A DNA stretch of 64,000 nt from Zychaea mexicana (GCF_025766255.1 NW_026516749.1:62001-126000), one strand, 5' to 3'. Shown: positions 11,761-23,113, counted from the first letter of the stretch. The notes: a model not told the origin generated them from the sequence alone. Made by a program: numbers and translations.

Positions 11761-12196
11761 TATCACTACTGCTATTATCGTTGTCATCGCCATTGTCATA
11801 ACTGTCATCTTCGTCGGCAAAATCGTCTATGACCTAGTCTTCTTCCTGGCCCATGGCATCGTCGTCGAGGTCATTAATCTCTTCAACTGGCGATGCTGCA
11901 TCTTACAAGACTGTGCTGTTTGCTGAAGATCATATCTCGTCTTGCAGCTTGTGTGCATGCAACACTTCGTCCAGGACTGCTACGCTTTCTGTCAGCTTCT
12001 TTGCCTTGCACAAAGCATTGAACTTATCCTTCAACATTGGTTCGGTTCATTGACAATCTGTAGGAACATTATTGTTGAACCACTGACAGATTGTCTTCCA
12101 ATCATCGCCCCCAAGTGGCAAGCATGCTTCAATAAGATCGAGCAGAACTTTTGTTTCAGCATTCTTAAAAGTCAGAGAACCTTTGGTGCGAGCCAT
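11757..12196 (-). pseudogene. Myb/SANT-like DNA-binding protein of a transposon, four nonsense codons
   Basis: The minus strand from 12196 reads 'MARTKGSLTFKNAETKVLL', 'DLIEACLPLGGDDWKTICQW' and 'MLKDKFNALCKAKKLTE', then an acidic Asp/Ser tail. This is the 'ARTKGS..F..AE...LL.LIEE.LPLG...W' family seen next to transposases in fungi and oomycetes. In-frame TGA, TGA, TAA and TAG codons break it, the last three all in the less conserved C-terminal third. The frame is otherwise continuous. No partner transposase of the same strand is evident beside it. Confidence 0.7.
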
Positions 12197-12239
12197 TGTT
12201 AAAGTGTTCGTGGATTATGGGTTTAAAAAGTAGGGTTGA

Positions 12240-13050
12240 GGAAATGTGGATATGAAAAATAATGGTAGCAACAATGAGATATCCTAGGTCCTTTTATTTA
12301 CAGTATATCCTTTACATATGAGCTCGGCTAAGATATTACTCTCTTCCCTTTTAAAAAAAACTGACTGAGTTGTAGCTGTAATATCCAATAAACCAAAGGA
12401 GACAGAATAAGTTAATGAGACCCGAAAAGAATTGAAAATGGTTTATTATGATAACAAAAGTTCTCACTATTTATAAGAAATGGCTTATCCTTGGCAACTA
12501 CTACAGCATGTGCATTGAACAGATTAATTGATGTTATAAATCAATCATATAGGATTAAGTAATATATGATGTGTGAGTAAAAGGTACATCCAGGTAAATG
12601 CCTCAGATAGTAGCTAATGTGAATTACGTGATCCCAATAATAGCAACTTCTTCCTGAGTATAGCTGATCGGTGTTTCACCAAGATGTGTATGAATAAAGA
12701 AGTGTCCGCACAAGTGAGGCTATGAGGGAAATAACAGTAATCGTTAATGACTGATTAATGAGTATGTGTTATTGATCATATTGGATACAACAGTAGCAGT
12801 TACCTTTTTCAGTGAAGAAGTAAAGTCTTCATGTGTCAACAACTGGCGGATGCTAGAACAATAGTATTTCTACTTGTGGATTTCCACCTGAGTTGACATC
12901 TTTTTCCTTTTTGAGTACATGCACCACACTGCTCTATCACTTTGCATCTACATATGATGCTTTTAGCTCGATGATAAAATCCATCAAAAGCGCATTCATA
13001 AGGAAAACAGAAATCTTCTCTTTTTCATTACTATTTTTTCGAGCCTTCAG
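12240..13050. other. No supported gene
   Basis: Mixed-composition spacer. I see no coding family, terminal repeat or RNA gene. Confidence 0.5.
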
Positions 13051-13055
13051 CTATA

Positions 13056-13410
13056 GATGACGATATTCTTACTGCCACTTATGCTGCAACCTTCTTCTAT
13101 CTTTACTTTGTTATTGTCGTCGATGTCTGGAGTAGAAGACAGTGTGATATGCGCTACCACATAACCTGCTCTACGCTTCCAAATCACTATGAGGATTCAC
13201 TTGCACTTATTACCTTAGCCAACCAGGTTGACCGTCAGTTTATTAGTTGCTTTGGATTTACTGTTGCCGCTTTTGATCGCCTGCATTGCCAGTTTGTGCG
13301 CTTTTATCTAACTCCAAAGCAGCATGGTCTTAAACGGTTTTTGCCTTCTGAAGCTGTCTTGGCTCTCACTCTGACCTGGCTCCATACATAGGAGACAAGT
13401 CAGTATCAAA
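13056..13410 (+). pseudogene. DDE_Tnp_4 (IS5/Harbinger-type) transposase, N-terminal fragment
   Basis: The plus frame reads 'DDDILTATYAATFFYLYFVI' and continues into 'FGFTVAAFDRLHCQFVRFYL' and 'KRFLPSEAVLALTLTWLHT' before a TAG at 13389-13391. The arrangement (helical entry, then a KR.L...LAL.L.WL helix) is that of the N-terminal HTH-like domain of fungal DDE_Tnp_4 proteins. The continuation appears at 14790 after an AT-rich insertion. No good start codon was identified. Confidence 0.55.
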
Positions 13411-13419
13411 AGGATTTCT

Positions 13420-14740
13420 AGAAATTTGAAGATATTTATATTAATGTAATATTTTTGAATTTTGTGCTAATAATTTTTTTACGTTAAAGTTTTTGTTATA
13501 ATTAAAATATATAATAGGAGACTTATTGAAATCCTTCGGATTTCTAATTAAGTCTAGATAACAACCTACCAGTTGTTTAGGTTTGACTTCGTCAAAGTCC
13601 AGACCTCTTCAAAAAAATTAATTTTTTTTTTCAGACACACCCCAAACATTAGGAAGAGAACTATCGATTCGATTTTAATAAATCGAATAAAATAAAAAAA
13701 AATAAGACTTATTTTTTTATATTTTAAAATCTTAATGATTAGTAGATTTCTTAATTTCATTAGATATCTTACTATTATAAAATATTCGACTAGTCTTCAT
13801 ATTCATATTTAAAAAGAATTAAAAACTTATACTTTATAATATAAATTGTTAACTTTTTTTTTAATTTTAAATTTTAACTTTTATATTTTATAATATAATT
13901 TTTTAAACATTATAAAAACTTAAATTCATATTTATACATTTATTAAAGATTTAAAACATAATTATATTAAACAGAATAATCAATAAAATTATCACAATAA
14001 ATTATAAATTAATTAATATCTAAAGTCATTAATTCTGATTTTGTTAATTTATAAAGAAATAATATTAATTTCGAAACCAACAAAGACATAGTCTCCCCTC
14101 ATAATAAAATATCATAATTATTTTTATTTTATGTAGCATATATTTGAAAAGTTAATGAATAACGTCAGCTGTCATTGTAATAAACTTTTTATCACTATAG
14201 CTAAATCTAATATTCCTTCATTACATATATATATATTTTTAATTTTTTTGATATTTTTTCTCTTTTTTTTCAAAATTTATAGATTGTTATCTCTCTTTTT
14301 TTTCTTTTTTTTTTAGGTACATGTAGTTTACTATGTTGAGAACATAGAAAATCAGGTTTATTGTCACTAATATTTGTTCTTATTTTCCGATGACACATAT
14401 ATCCTTCTTTTTTTCCTCTTTTATAAATATATGAACATATATTATTACTGCTATTGATATACCAAAAATTGTTTTTCCAATTTTTCCTTTATGATATTTT
14501 TCATCAGTTTTTGTTTTTTTTCTTTCAAATAATATAGAATTTCATCATCAAAATATTTATCCATAACTTGAGTTATGATATCTTTCATTGAGCTTATCAT
14601 AGTTTGTTTACATACAACGATTTCTGTGTTGAGGAACACCATTTTTTTTTATTAGTTAATATTATTGTGATTATATTTTTATATTATAAAAAAAATTCAA
14701 TTTTGTTTTTTCGATTTTTAAAATTCAGCTGATAATTAAA
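13420..14740. other. Very AT-rich island, probable insertion in a transposase pseudogene
   Basis: About 1.3 kb of markedly higher A+T than either flank, with long T and A runs and no recognisable protein. It separates the N-terminal (13056-13410) and catalytic (14790-15260) parts of one DDE_Tnp_4 pseudogene. 'GGAGAC' occurs near both borders (13391-13396 and about 14808-14813), but I cannot prove a duplication. Its right end resembles 6350-6420. Confidence 0.55.
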
Positions 14741-14789
14741 GATTTGGTGATAGCAAGTTATATAGTAATAAACTGATTAGTCCTCATAC

Positions 14790-15260
14790 AGTAGACAGGA
14801 GACGATCGGTTCCCTTTACGATGCTATACCAGCTACTGCCATAAAAGCAAGGAATTTTGGCCTAGAGACGCTGTACAAGGTCTTCTTGAACATGAACGAC
14901 AGGCGATGGCGAATTCGTTGGTCATCACAGTAAGAAATGGCTCAATTTGCATCAATAGTACAGTATGTCGAACCATCGTTGCAACATGTATTCGGCTTCA
15001 TGGATGGACTCAACCTGAGAATTGAGAACCCAGGCAAAAGCAATATCTAGAATGCATACTACAATGGGTGGCTGTCAGACTGCTATATATATGACAGGTC
15101 ATTGTTTTCACACCAGATGGTCGCATATACTGCATCAAGTAGGTGTCATGCAAATTTACTTTTACTTCACATTGCTATTTAGTATGAATGGATCACTGAC
15201 AATTGAGCTTAACTTAGCTACAACTGCCGTAGATCATGGCCTAGGGTTCTTCATTTTATC
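14790..15260 (+). pseudogene. DDE_Tnp_4 transposase, catalytic fragment
   Basis: The plus-strand reading contains 'HVFGFMDGLNLRIENPGKSN', '*NAYYNGWLSDCYI' and 'VIVFTPDGRIYCIK'. This matches the F-D-G-N (first catalytic Asp), N-x-YNGW and FxPDG blocks of DDE_Tnp_4 endonucleases. Stops interrupt it at 'SNI*' and 'CYI*'. The later catalytic residues were not found downstream, so the gene is truncated as well as interrupted. Confidence 0.6.
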
Positions 15261-15539
15261 CAACATCTGGTAATCTGATCTGCTCATCTATCTATCCATA
15301 CTTTTCTTAAGAAAGAATTCTTTGCTTCATGAATCTTTTGGATCCTGCTCCTAGCGTAAAGATTACAGTATACATCACAACAGCAACAGCATTCTGGTAC
15401 TGTCATGCTGCTACTAATGATGTTGCAATTGCTTTGAATTACAAAGAAAACACATACCGATCCAATATTTGTTTATCTAATACAACCTTTCAGAGACAGA
15501 TTTCTACAAAATCATGTGCAGTCCATCTTAAGGATCCTT

Positions 15540-15665
15540 ATGGGAACTGAAGAACCGATCCAAAAGTCGGGTCGGATCGATTCTGGTCAGGCTGGTTCCA
15601 TGGAAGAACTGAACCAGAACCGACTCAGTTCTCTTTGCTTGGAACCGAGGAACCGAGTATAGATT
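15540..15665. repeat. GGTTC/GAACC-rich cluster
   Basis: A dense set of 'GAACCGA' and 'CGGTTC'-like words in both orientations resembles the ends of the element at 61981-63016. Possibly a solo end of the same family. Confidence 0.45.
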
Positions 15666-16290
15666 CGTAGTGTCATTGCCATTGAATGCATTGACTGTAC
15701 AAGAATAATCATGAATGGAGAAACAAGTAAAGTTGTTTTTTTAACTATAGGTTTATTTATTTCTTCTAAAGAAATGGATATATTTTATGAGAAGTACTAT
15801 GCGTACGAGTTTTTTTTCTTACGCATACGAGTTTTTCTGAGCGGGTTTTTAAAGTAGTTGTGTTATGAAACCTTGTATAGCCAATCCAATTGCCAGTCTT
15901 ACACATACGAGCTTTTTACTAAAGGAACTGAACAGTATATGCGTACGAGTTTTTGTCTATCCATCAATCTTCCGTTTTTTTGAATGGCCTTGTCAAAATA
16001 AATAGCTATTATCATACTTCTTGATGTACAAACTGCTCATTAAATGGGCGCAATGGATTTATTTACGCTGTTCTTTTCGAGATCTTACACGTCTGTTCTG
16101 CCACCATACAGTAATGGCATATATAAGTTTTGCATTCGCTTCTTTTCTTTAAGTTCTTGGCCTTTTCCCCAATATTTGATGCCACACCAAGCGATATCAG
16201 GACTCTAATCAATCAAGCAACTCACTTGTTCATGTGAAGGAGTTTTCTACTGAGTCCACATAGGTAACAATCACTTATAAAAGAGCTCTG
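15666..16290. other. No gene; scattered 'TACGAGTTTTT' words
   Basis: Single copies of 'GCATACGAGTTTTT'-like words lie at about 15805, 15825, 15905 and 15945. They are the core of the tandem repeat that follows. Nothing coding is seen. Confidence 0.5.
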
Positions 16291-16560
16291 AGCAGTGCTC
16301 TTTTACGCTTACGAGTTTTTTTAACATGTATCCACGTAAATCATAAGTAGCGGGGACACGTTTTGACAGTTATCTGCTTACACGTACGAGTTTCTTTAAT
16401 CCTGGTTCCACGTGGATCATAAGAAGCTGGGATAAGTTTTGACAGCTATCTGCTTACGCGTACGAGTTTTTTCTATCCTGGTTCCACGTGAATCATAAGT
16501 AGCTGGGATATGTTTTGACAGCTATCTGCTTACGCGTACGAGTTTTCTCTATTCTGGTTA
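16290..16560. repeat. 76-bp tandem repeat with TACGCGTACGAG core
   Basis: 'TACGAGTTTT' recurs at 16310, 16385, 16461 and 16537 (75-76-bp period). Each unit also carries 'GGTTCCACGTG', 'ATCATAAG' and 'GTTTTGACAGCTATCTGCTT'. CACGTG and ACGCGT are palindromes. Confidence 0.8.
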
Positions 16561-17047
16561 CAGTGGGTTATTTGTTATTTGAAAACCATTCAACAGCTCC
16601 ACAGGAAGTTGAAGTCTCATAGGATAGTTGCTTACTGTACTTTCAAGTACTATATACTCTTTAAATGTAAAAAGATTTTGATCTAACATATTTAGTGGAA
16701 GTAATAGTAAGTTTAAGTACTCCTTTACTACTTCATTACAGTAACAATATTATAGAGCGATAGCACACTACATAAGCTACTTTATGTTGTGTACTCTATT
16801 TGCTGAGTCATATATTTAACGCACCGTGACACTTTACTATATGACTAATAAATGTCACATGGTTTGCTACTTGATATTATATTCAGAAGCATGTGTTTTA
16901 AGAAAATGTTAAAAGTTTCTCTCCGCCGGGCCGTGGGGAATAGACATTATATATACTGTCGAGTCGTTCGAATATTTACATTGCCCTCTTTTTTCTTTTC
17001 TTTTATTCTATCACTTCTTTATACTTCCAAAATACTATCAAATCCGA

Positions 17048-17768
17048 ATGAGTGAGCTTATCAGCAGAAGATATTTCAGCTACGAGAAAATCCAGGTGGA
17101 CGTTCAAATGTACGCCAAGACACATGGTTTTGCTGTTAATTTCAGCATCAACGGTCTTAGAAATATGGTTTACTGTCAGTGCACGTGCAAAGGGGAGTAT
17201 ATCGATGAACGAGGCGATCAACGTCAGCGCAACAAGAGTACCAAGAAGACAGGCTGTTGTTGGCGTGTAACCGTCTCGCTGCCAAAGAAGTCCCAAGTGT
17301 CGGGCCAAGAACCACAATGGGAAGTTCGATATGTACATATCTACTCTGGAGAGAAATACAGTATCAAGAAAGGCAAGACCACTGTCTCAACTGAAGACTC
17401 CAGTGACGTGGTGCACCACAACCATCCACTTGTCCAAGACGTCAAGGCTCTGTCCAAGGTGTATCATTAGCATCGTAAACCCACCGAGCCCGTAGTCCGA
17501 ACCCTGTCATCTATGAGCCGTAATGTCCCAGCACCTGAAGTTGTGCATATCATTGATAAAAAGCATGATGGATTTGTAATGACGACTAAGGATGTGCAAA
17601 ACTTTTATTACAAGACCACCGGTACTTTAGGAGCATCTAGCGAATTTACTCTGTTGCTGGACTTTCTGAAAGCTTAGAATTATATCATTCATTACGATGT
17701 GACGGCGTCAACAGGCACTCTCAAGGCACTTTTTGTAGTGCACCCGGACTCGATTGTAATGGCAACGT
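17048..17768 (+). pseudogene. MULE-type transposase N-terminal region (FAR1-like zinc finger)
   Basis: From ATG 17048 the frame reads 'QMYAKTHGFAVNFSINGLRN', 'YCQCTCKG', 'TGCCWRVTVSLP', 'QWEVRYVH' and 'VVHHNHPLV'. This is the C-x-C...C-C-W...H-N-H arrangement of the FAR1/WRKY-like zinc cluster at the start of Mutator-like transposases. It continues as 'TTKDVQNFYYKTTG', 'SEFTLLLDFLKA' and 'IHYDVTASTGTLKALFVVHP', the MULE linker before the DDE domain. TAG codons at 17468 and 17675 stand where Gln is plausible. Similarity ends at 'DSIVMAT', followed by GTAAGT (a possible donor) and satellite sequence. The catalytic domain is missing. Confidence 0.72.
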
Positions 17769-17790
17769 AAGTGAAGTGTACCCAGCAATA

Positions 17791-18016
17791 CAGGATTTTT
17801 CCTAATGATTGGCGGGGCTTTTTTTCCCATCATGGCGGGGCTTTTTTTTCACTTTGTCGTTGGGGGTGTTTGTGATTGGCGGTGTGATTTTCGTGAATGG
17901 CAGGAGGAAAAAAATACAATGGCGGCCGAGTTACAGGTTGATGGCAGAATAATAAATTCATAATGGCGGCCGTAATTTCAGGTTGATGGCAGAATAGTAA
18001 ATCCATAATGGCGGTT
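17791..18016 (+). repeat. E1 left terminal inverted repeat
   Basis: 226 bp matching the reverse complement of 23792-24017. It contains G/C blocks ('TGGCGGGGC' twice) and about three subterminal copies of 'TGATGGCAGAATARTAAATY' each followed by 'CATAATGGCGG', plausible transposase-binding sites. Confidence 0.9.
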
Positions 18017-18182
18017 GGGTAATTATGGTAATCGTTTTGCCTTCTTTTTCTCAGCATGACAGTTAATGATTTTCGACAACTCTATATTTTATTAAAAAAA
18101 ACATATATATATATATGAAAAAAAAAGTAAAAGGAAAAAATATAGAAGGGCAGTAAAAAAACATATAAAATATGAAAAAAAA

Positions 18183-19694
18183 CTACAGCATCTTCTCTCC
18201 TTCTATACACCTAGGCACAAACGTAAGGGAGTGGCGAATCCATCCTTGGCAATCTTGGGCGGTGACTTCATGGGCGGAGTTGATGATGCGCGGCAGCAAG
18301 GTGTCGTCTGTGGTCAGTAAATGGCGTTTGACACCTGCCTTGAGCTTTGACCAAAATTCCTCAATTGGATTGAGGAATGGGCTGTAGGGCGGGAGAAAGA
18401 GGATCTCGAATTCTTGCTTGGCAATGGCATCCCGAACTTCATCAGTCTTGTGGATAGCGGCATTATCCAATACCAAGGTCCTTCCACCCATACCATTTTC
18501 GGTGAGCACCTTCATCATCACTTCCAAAAATTCGATAAAATGCTCCGCCCGAGTGCCGATTTTGCCCATCACCTTTTCTTCACCGTCACGCGTCTTGCGT
18601 TTCTTGGAAGCGACAACCGCTTGAGGTCTCTGGAGACTCAAGTTGATTACACCTTCACCAGTGATGGCACCCAAGATCGTAATATTGACCCCACGCGACT
18701 TAGAAACCAAGGCCTTGGCGGGCTCACCTCGTCTCGATCGACCAAAGCTACGCTTGATGTGCATATTGAAGCCAGCCTCATCAATAAAGACGCATTTGTG
18801 GTAATTAATGCCACTGGCTTCAAATGCGTGTGCCCAGTTGATCCGGGAAGCGATCGTTTCATCGGAGTTGCGGTACTCAGAGATCCGTTCCAACTTCTTC
18901 ATAGTAAGCCCGCATTTGCTAACAAGGTGCTTCTGGAGGCCACTTTGAGTGATGCTGATGCCGAATCGATCAACAAGCGATTGCTGTGCTTCTTTGAGGG
19001 TCGCAACTGACTTGGTATCGTAATACGCCTGGAGAAATGCTGTGTGTTCGGGTGTCAAGGTTGGTGGAGGACCGGGAGATTTACCCATTGTACTTGGGAG
19101 ATATGGCTCACCGTCGACAAATCGTTTCCAGTATCGCTGTGCGGTTCGTTCAGGGATCAACAAGTCGCGCCCAGCCTCTGCAGCGTTTAAAGTGACATTT
19201 TGGATTCTATCGATCAATTGGATAATTTCTGGATCTCAATACACTCGATGAGCTCCTATAGGAATTAAGAGTTTTGGATTAGATATCAGAAGCAACTAGA
19301 GGTTTAATGTTATTAAGTAAGGTTTAGTAATAGTAAGTAGCATACTTTTTGGGATGACAGGCTCTTTTGGAGGGTTTTTGCGAGGTCTTCCCCTTCCCTT
19401 TTTCACTGATTCCGTTTGGTTTTCTGCGGCTTCAGTACCAGGCGAAGTGGACGTTGGAGGATCGATTACCTTGGATGTAGAAATTTCCTGTGAATTACCA
19501 ACCATTAATTGATAAAATATATAGAATACATATCATGTTCTACAGAATTATTGACCAATATATTTTGTAAGTACCTGCGATGTAGTTTTTATCTTGGTCA
19601 TCGATACAAGGGAGTGTACACCACCAGTATGGCCACTAAATTCATCGGATACGATTTGGTACACGTCGTCTACTTCCATCTCCTCTTCATGCAT
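18183..19694 (-). pseudogene. E1 transposase, AT-hook + HTH + DD34E domain, one nonsense codon
   Basis: Exons 19694-19575, 19487-19346 and 19255-18183 keep one frame of 444 codons. The acidic N-terminus ('MHEEEMEVDDVYQIVSDE') leads to an AT-hook ('KKGRGRPRKNPPKEP'), an HTH ('NAAEAGRDLLIPERTAQRYW') and the catalytic domain. Its blocks are 'CVFIDEAGFNMHIKRSFGRS', 'RTLVLDNAAIHKTDEVRDA' and 'PPYSPFLNPIEEFWSKLK'. There are 34 residues between the second Asp and the Glu, so the triad is DD34E and intact. A single TGA (19238-19236) follows 'RAHRVY', where Arg is plausible. Everything downstream is open. The cut-and-paste function is known for the family; activity of this copy is doubtful because of the TGA, unless translation starts after it. 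Confidence 0.85.
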
Positions 19695-20055
19695 ATCAAC
19701 GTCAGTATTGTATGGTAGCGTTAAATTTTTGATGGATAATATGGTGATAGTTGATGTAAAAAATCGAGTGATAATAATACTGTATGGACAAGTACAATAA
19801 ATAAAATGATTCATACTTTTCAATTCTGTGAATTTGTTATTGAACAGAACTTGTAAGGTAACACCAAATGGGACAAAAAACAGTAGTTTTTTTAAATCCA
19901 TTAGATCAACTCGCAATAATGTCACCCATGTTAAACCCACTAAGCAAGATACAGTTTGTAGCTAATTATAAAAAGTATCCCACCATTGTTACATAAAGCA
20001 AGTATTTGTTTAGAGACAACCAGCAGAGAAAAAAATATTTATTAATAAAAAAAAA

Positions 20056-20556
20056 CTATGGATGTTGTAAAGCTGCCTCCAGAATACCATCATTAACCTT
20101 CGTCAAGAAGTGGTTACTCTTGGGAGCACGGGGCCGTTTGGGTGGTGGTGGCATGTGGGGGCGGTAGATGCGGATGAGTCTTGATGCCGTTCCCTTCAGC
20201 ATCTTCACCTTGGCGCCGGCTTGCTCGATTGTAAGCCCATCCCAAAAATAGGCGCGCAGCACCACTACGACCTCGTCTTGGTTGTACCCACGGCGGGGTG
20301 CTCGTTGCCGTCTTCGTGGTGGTGATGGCGATGATGGGGCAGAGGAGGCAGAGGAGGCGGAGGAGGATGGAGACCGCGATGCTGATGATGATGATGATGA
20401 TGGTGATGTTGTAGTGTCTTCTTCAAAGTCACCAAAAGGAAGAGCCTTGCTCAATTCCTGAGTATTGTATACATCGAGACTGCCTTGCATGTCCACATCT
20501 AATTCAAACTGCATGAGGTCGAGGGAGGAGTCGTTTGTAGAAATGATATCGGACAT
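20056..20556 (-). CDS. E1 small HTH protein 1 (166 aa), intact
   Basis: A single exon from ATG 20556. Acidic residues 1-50 are followed by a long Ser/Ala/Pro-rich linker and a basic patch ('PPRRRQRAPRRGYNQDE'). An HTH-like segment comes next ('YFWDGLTIEQAGAKVKMLKG', then TASRLIRIYRPH), and a basic Pro-rich tail closes the protein. The HTH resembles the entry domain of Tc1/IS630 transposases ('...GLTIEQAGAKV...K.TASRL'), with no nuclease domain. It is divergent from the gene at 21526, across a palindromic repeat array. Inference: a DNA-binding regulator or transposition accessory factor. Frame and codons show no decay. Confidence 0.7.
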   Translation of the reverse strand: MSDIISTNDSSLDLMQFELDVDMQGSLDVYNTQELSKALPFGDFEEDTTTSPSSSSSSASRSPSSSASSASSAPSSPSPPRRRQRAPRRGYNQDEVVVVLRAYFWDGLTIEQAGAKVKMLKGTASRLIRIYRPHMPPPPKRPRAPKSNHFLTKVNDGILEAALQHP

Positions 20557-20749
20557 GATTAATAGTAAATTTAGAATGAGTTATTACAAGCAATGGATTT
20601 GAATCATCGGTTTATATACTTTTTTGTTCCGTACCTACAGATATATATAATTAAGCAATCCACAATGGTATCTACAACAGATGACAACATTCCATTATAA
20701 CGCATAGACTTGAAGTTTCAACATAGAGTATATATGAATGCTACACCAG

Positions 20750-21390
20750 ATGGGACAAAAAAATCACAGCAAAGCATAATTACGTTATGTGTGAAGATCT
20801 AGTAAGAAGTATAATGCAGTGTTGCACGAACTGGGACGGCATAAAGTAATAGCGGAGGGTGATTCCATTCCATCTTATGTGGTTCCATTCCATTGTTTGA
20901 ATAAGAAAATAAAATATAACAGCAAAGCATAGTAGCGTGTATGCGTGAGGATCTACCAAGAAGTATAATGAAGCGTTGCACGAAGTGGGACAAAAAACCG
21001 ACAGCAAAGTATAATTACGTGTATGTGTGAGGATCTAGTAAGAAGTATAATGGAGTGTTGCACGAACTGGGACGGCATAAAGTAATAGCGGAGGGTGATT
21101 GCATTCCATTTCGTGCAACGCTTTATACTTCTTACTAGATCCTCGCTGTGGTTTTTTTTTGTCCCATTTCGTGCAACGCTTCATTATACTTCTTGCTAGA
21201 TCTTCATATGGATACAAGCTATTAAACTTTGCTGTGATTTTTTTTGTCCCATTTCGTGCAACACTTCGTTATATTTTATTTTCATATACAGATAATGGAA
21301 TGAAATCACCTTCTGTACTTTATGCCGCCCCATTTCGTGCAACATTTCATTATGCTTCTTACTAGATCTTCATGTGGATACTCTACCCTA
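20750..21390. promoter_or_regulatory. E1 divergent intergenic palindromic repeat array
   Basis: Seven copies of a unit containing 'TCGTGCAACGCTTCATTATA' followed by 'CTTCTTACTAGATC'. Three lie in one orientation (near 20822, 20967 and 21057) and four in the other (near 21113, 21173, 21257 and 21337), pivoting around 21090. Several units are preceded by 'GTCCCATTTCGTGC' or 'GGCATAAAGTA'. The array lies between the divergent genes at 20556 and 21526, where operators or enhancers would be expected. Its regulatory role is inference. Confidence 0.6.
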
Positions 21391-21525
21391 TTCTTCTACA
21401 GTACTGTAGGTTTGCAAGGATCATATCTTACTTATAGCTTATTTATTTCCTACCTGAAAATTTCTGATTATAAACTTTCTTTTTACTCTATCTGTCTGAA
21501 TTCTCACTACGTAGTCCTTTCCAGC

Positions 21526-21996
21526 ATGGCAAGCATTGTCCTTTCTCATAAAGAAATACGTGAAGCTGTCAATGTCAGTGAGGGAGAAGACCCTTACATT
21601 GGTATGTTTATATAATCGAAGATTATATCCTTTGGCCACTATTCTAATGCTTTAATAGAGGAATTTATAAGAACCTTAGATGCAATGCGGCTGGAAGAAG
21701 ATTACGAACCAGTCGACGAGCTCCCCTGTGTTAAGGCAGTTCAAGATCTAGTGCAACTGGTGGAACAGCTCCAAGAAGAAATCACAACACTGACAACTGT
21801 CAAAAAACGAATATATACTAAATGGAACAAGGATGATGAAGAAATCAAGAAAGCAATTAAAGATTGTGCCCTTGAAAGACGCGACTACGGTAGAACCAAA
21901 GTTCCAGCAGCTACAATGCATCGCTGGGTTATGCAATTTATCGATACTGAGGAAGGTCAAGCAGTTTTGCGAGAGCATCATTTGAAAACCAAATAA
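21526..21996 (+). CDS. E1 small protein 2 (137 aa): coiled coil plus HTH, intact
   Basis: Exons are 21526-21601 and 21659-21996 (intron GTATGT...AATAG, 57 bp). The protein starts 'MASIVLSHKEIREAVNVSEG'. It has an acidic stretch ('EEDYEPVDELP'), a Leu/Glu heptad-like segment ('LVQLVEQLQEEITTLTT') and then a basic HTH-like part: 'IYTKWNKDDEEIKKAIKDCA', 'YGRTKVPAATMHRWVMQF'. The end resembles psq/homeodomain-like HTHs of transposases (K.P..T+.RW). There is no nuclease domain. No premature stops. Probably dimeric and DNA-binding; its role within E1 is unknown. Confidence 0.7.
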
Positions 21997-22295
21997 ATGC
22001 ATTTCTTTTGTCAAAAAATAATTTTTTTTCTTCATACAGTAGTCTGTCTCTTTATTTTTGTGAATCATCACAAATACTGGATAAGATAACCTTACAAACA
22101 TCTATTACTGGATCTTTTTGGTGGTGTCACAAACCAGCAATATAGTTTAACGGCATATGCGTAAGAAAACTAAGCCGTTTGTAACTATTTTGTATCCTGA
22201 AAGCATGTGGTTACATAAGAGAAAACCATAAACTATTTAAACCAAAGACAAGTCTATTTTCCGAATGTATAAATCACTCTATCTTTTTCGTAACA

Positions 22296-22836
22296 ATGAA
22301 CAACAACAACAACAACATCTCCTTTACAAAATTTCTGGAATTTGAATTGTGGGATGAATCCATGTTGGAACCATTCGATCCGAGTAAGTTCAACTAAACA
22401 TTACTATCAAAAAACAGCGCGTTACTCATCTATTTCCATTATATATAGCTACACCTACGGATATTCTTCCGGAAGAAGACCTGGGCAACCTAGTTTACCT
22501 TGTAGTTGACAAAATGGAAACTAGTACGTCCCAAACACATTTTACCATTATTCAAAAGATGTGTGCAACTTGTTAATTTTTAGTTTACTGATGTAACAAA
22601 AACATATCTTCTGTCTAGGTCAACTGGTCCATAATCAAGGTAGCCAGGAAGACCAGGTCAGCAACAACAATTATGGGGTTAACAGAACCTTTCATACTGA
22701 CTCCAAACAAGCATACTTGATCCACCTCTACTATAATATGGGGTGGTCAATACGAAAGGCAGCGGAGGAAGCAAAGATCCCGAAATCAACAGCACAAAGA
22801 TACATAAAAAATAAAAAAAATAAAAAAAATAAATAA
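22296..22836 (+). CDS. E1 small HTH protein 3 (126 aa), intact
   Basis: Exons are 22296-22383, 22449-22523 and 22619-22836, with phase-1 introns joined consistently. PolyAsn start, acidic middle ('PTDILPEEDLGNLVYLVVD'), then a clear HTH ('YLIHLYYNMGWSIRKAAEEA', then KIPKSTAQRYIK) and a Lys/Asn tail. The HTH is the same type as the first domain of Tc1/IS630 transposases ('GWSIRKAAEEAKIPKSTAQRY'). The protein stops just after it, so it is an HTH-only relative. No stops or frameshifts. A competitive binder or repressor at the E1 ends is an attractive but untested inference. Confidence 0.72.
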
Positions 22837-23113
22837 ATAAGCTTTCTTGGAAAAAATTACTTTGACTGGTTTGAGTCATAGATAAATGGTGGTGGTATGA
22901 GTGAGTAGGACTATAGGAATATTCAGGGACAAAATGGTTGTAGATAGCAATAATGATCAATTAAAAATATGATATAACATCTAGTCTTACTATTTTTATA
23001 TATTCCTGTAACCATAGATTTATATTGTGGTATGAGTGTGGGTGTGGGTGTGAGTGACATGTGAGATTGAGCTTGGGTTACATTTTAAAAACATATAAAG
23101 CAGCATACCTGCA

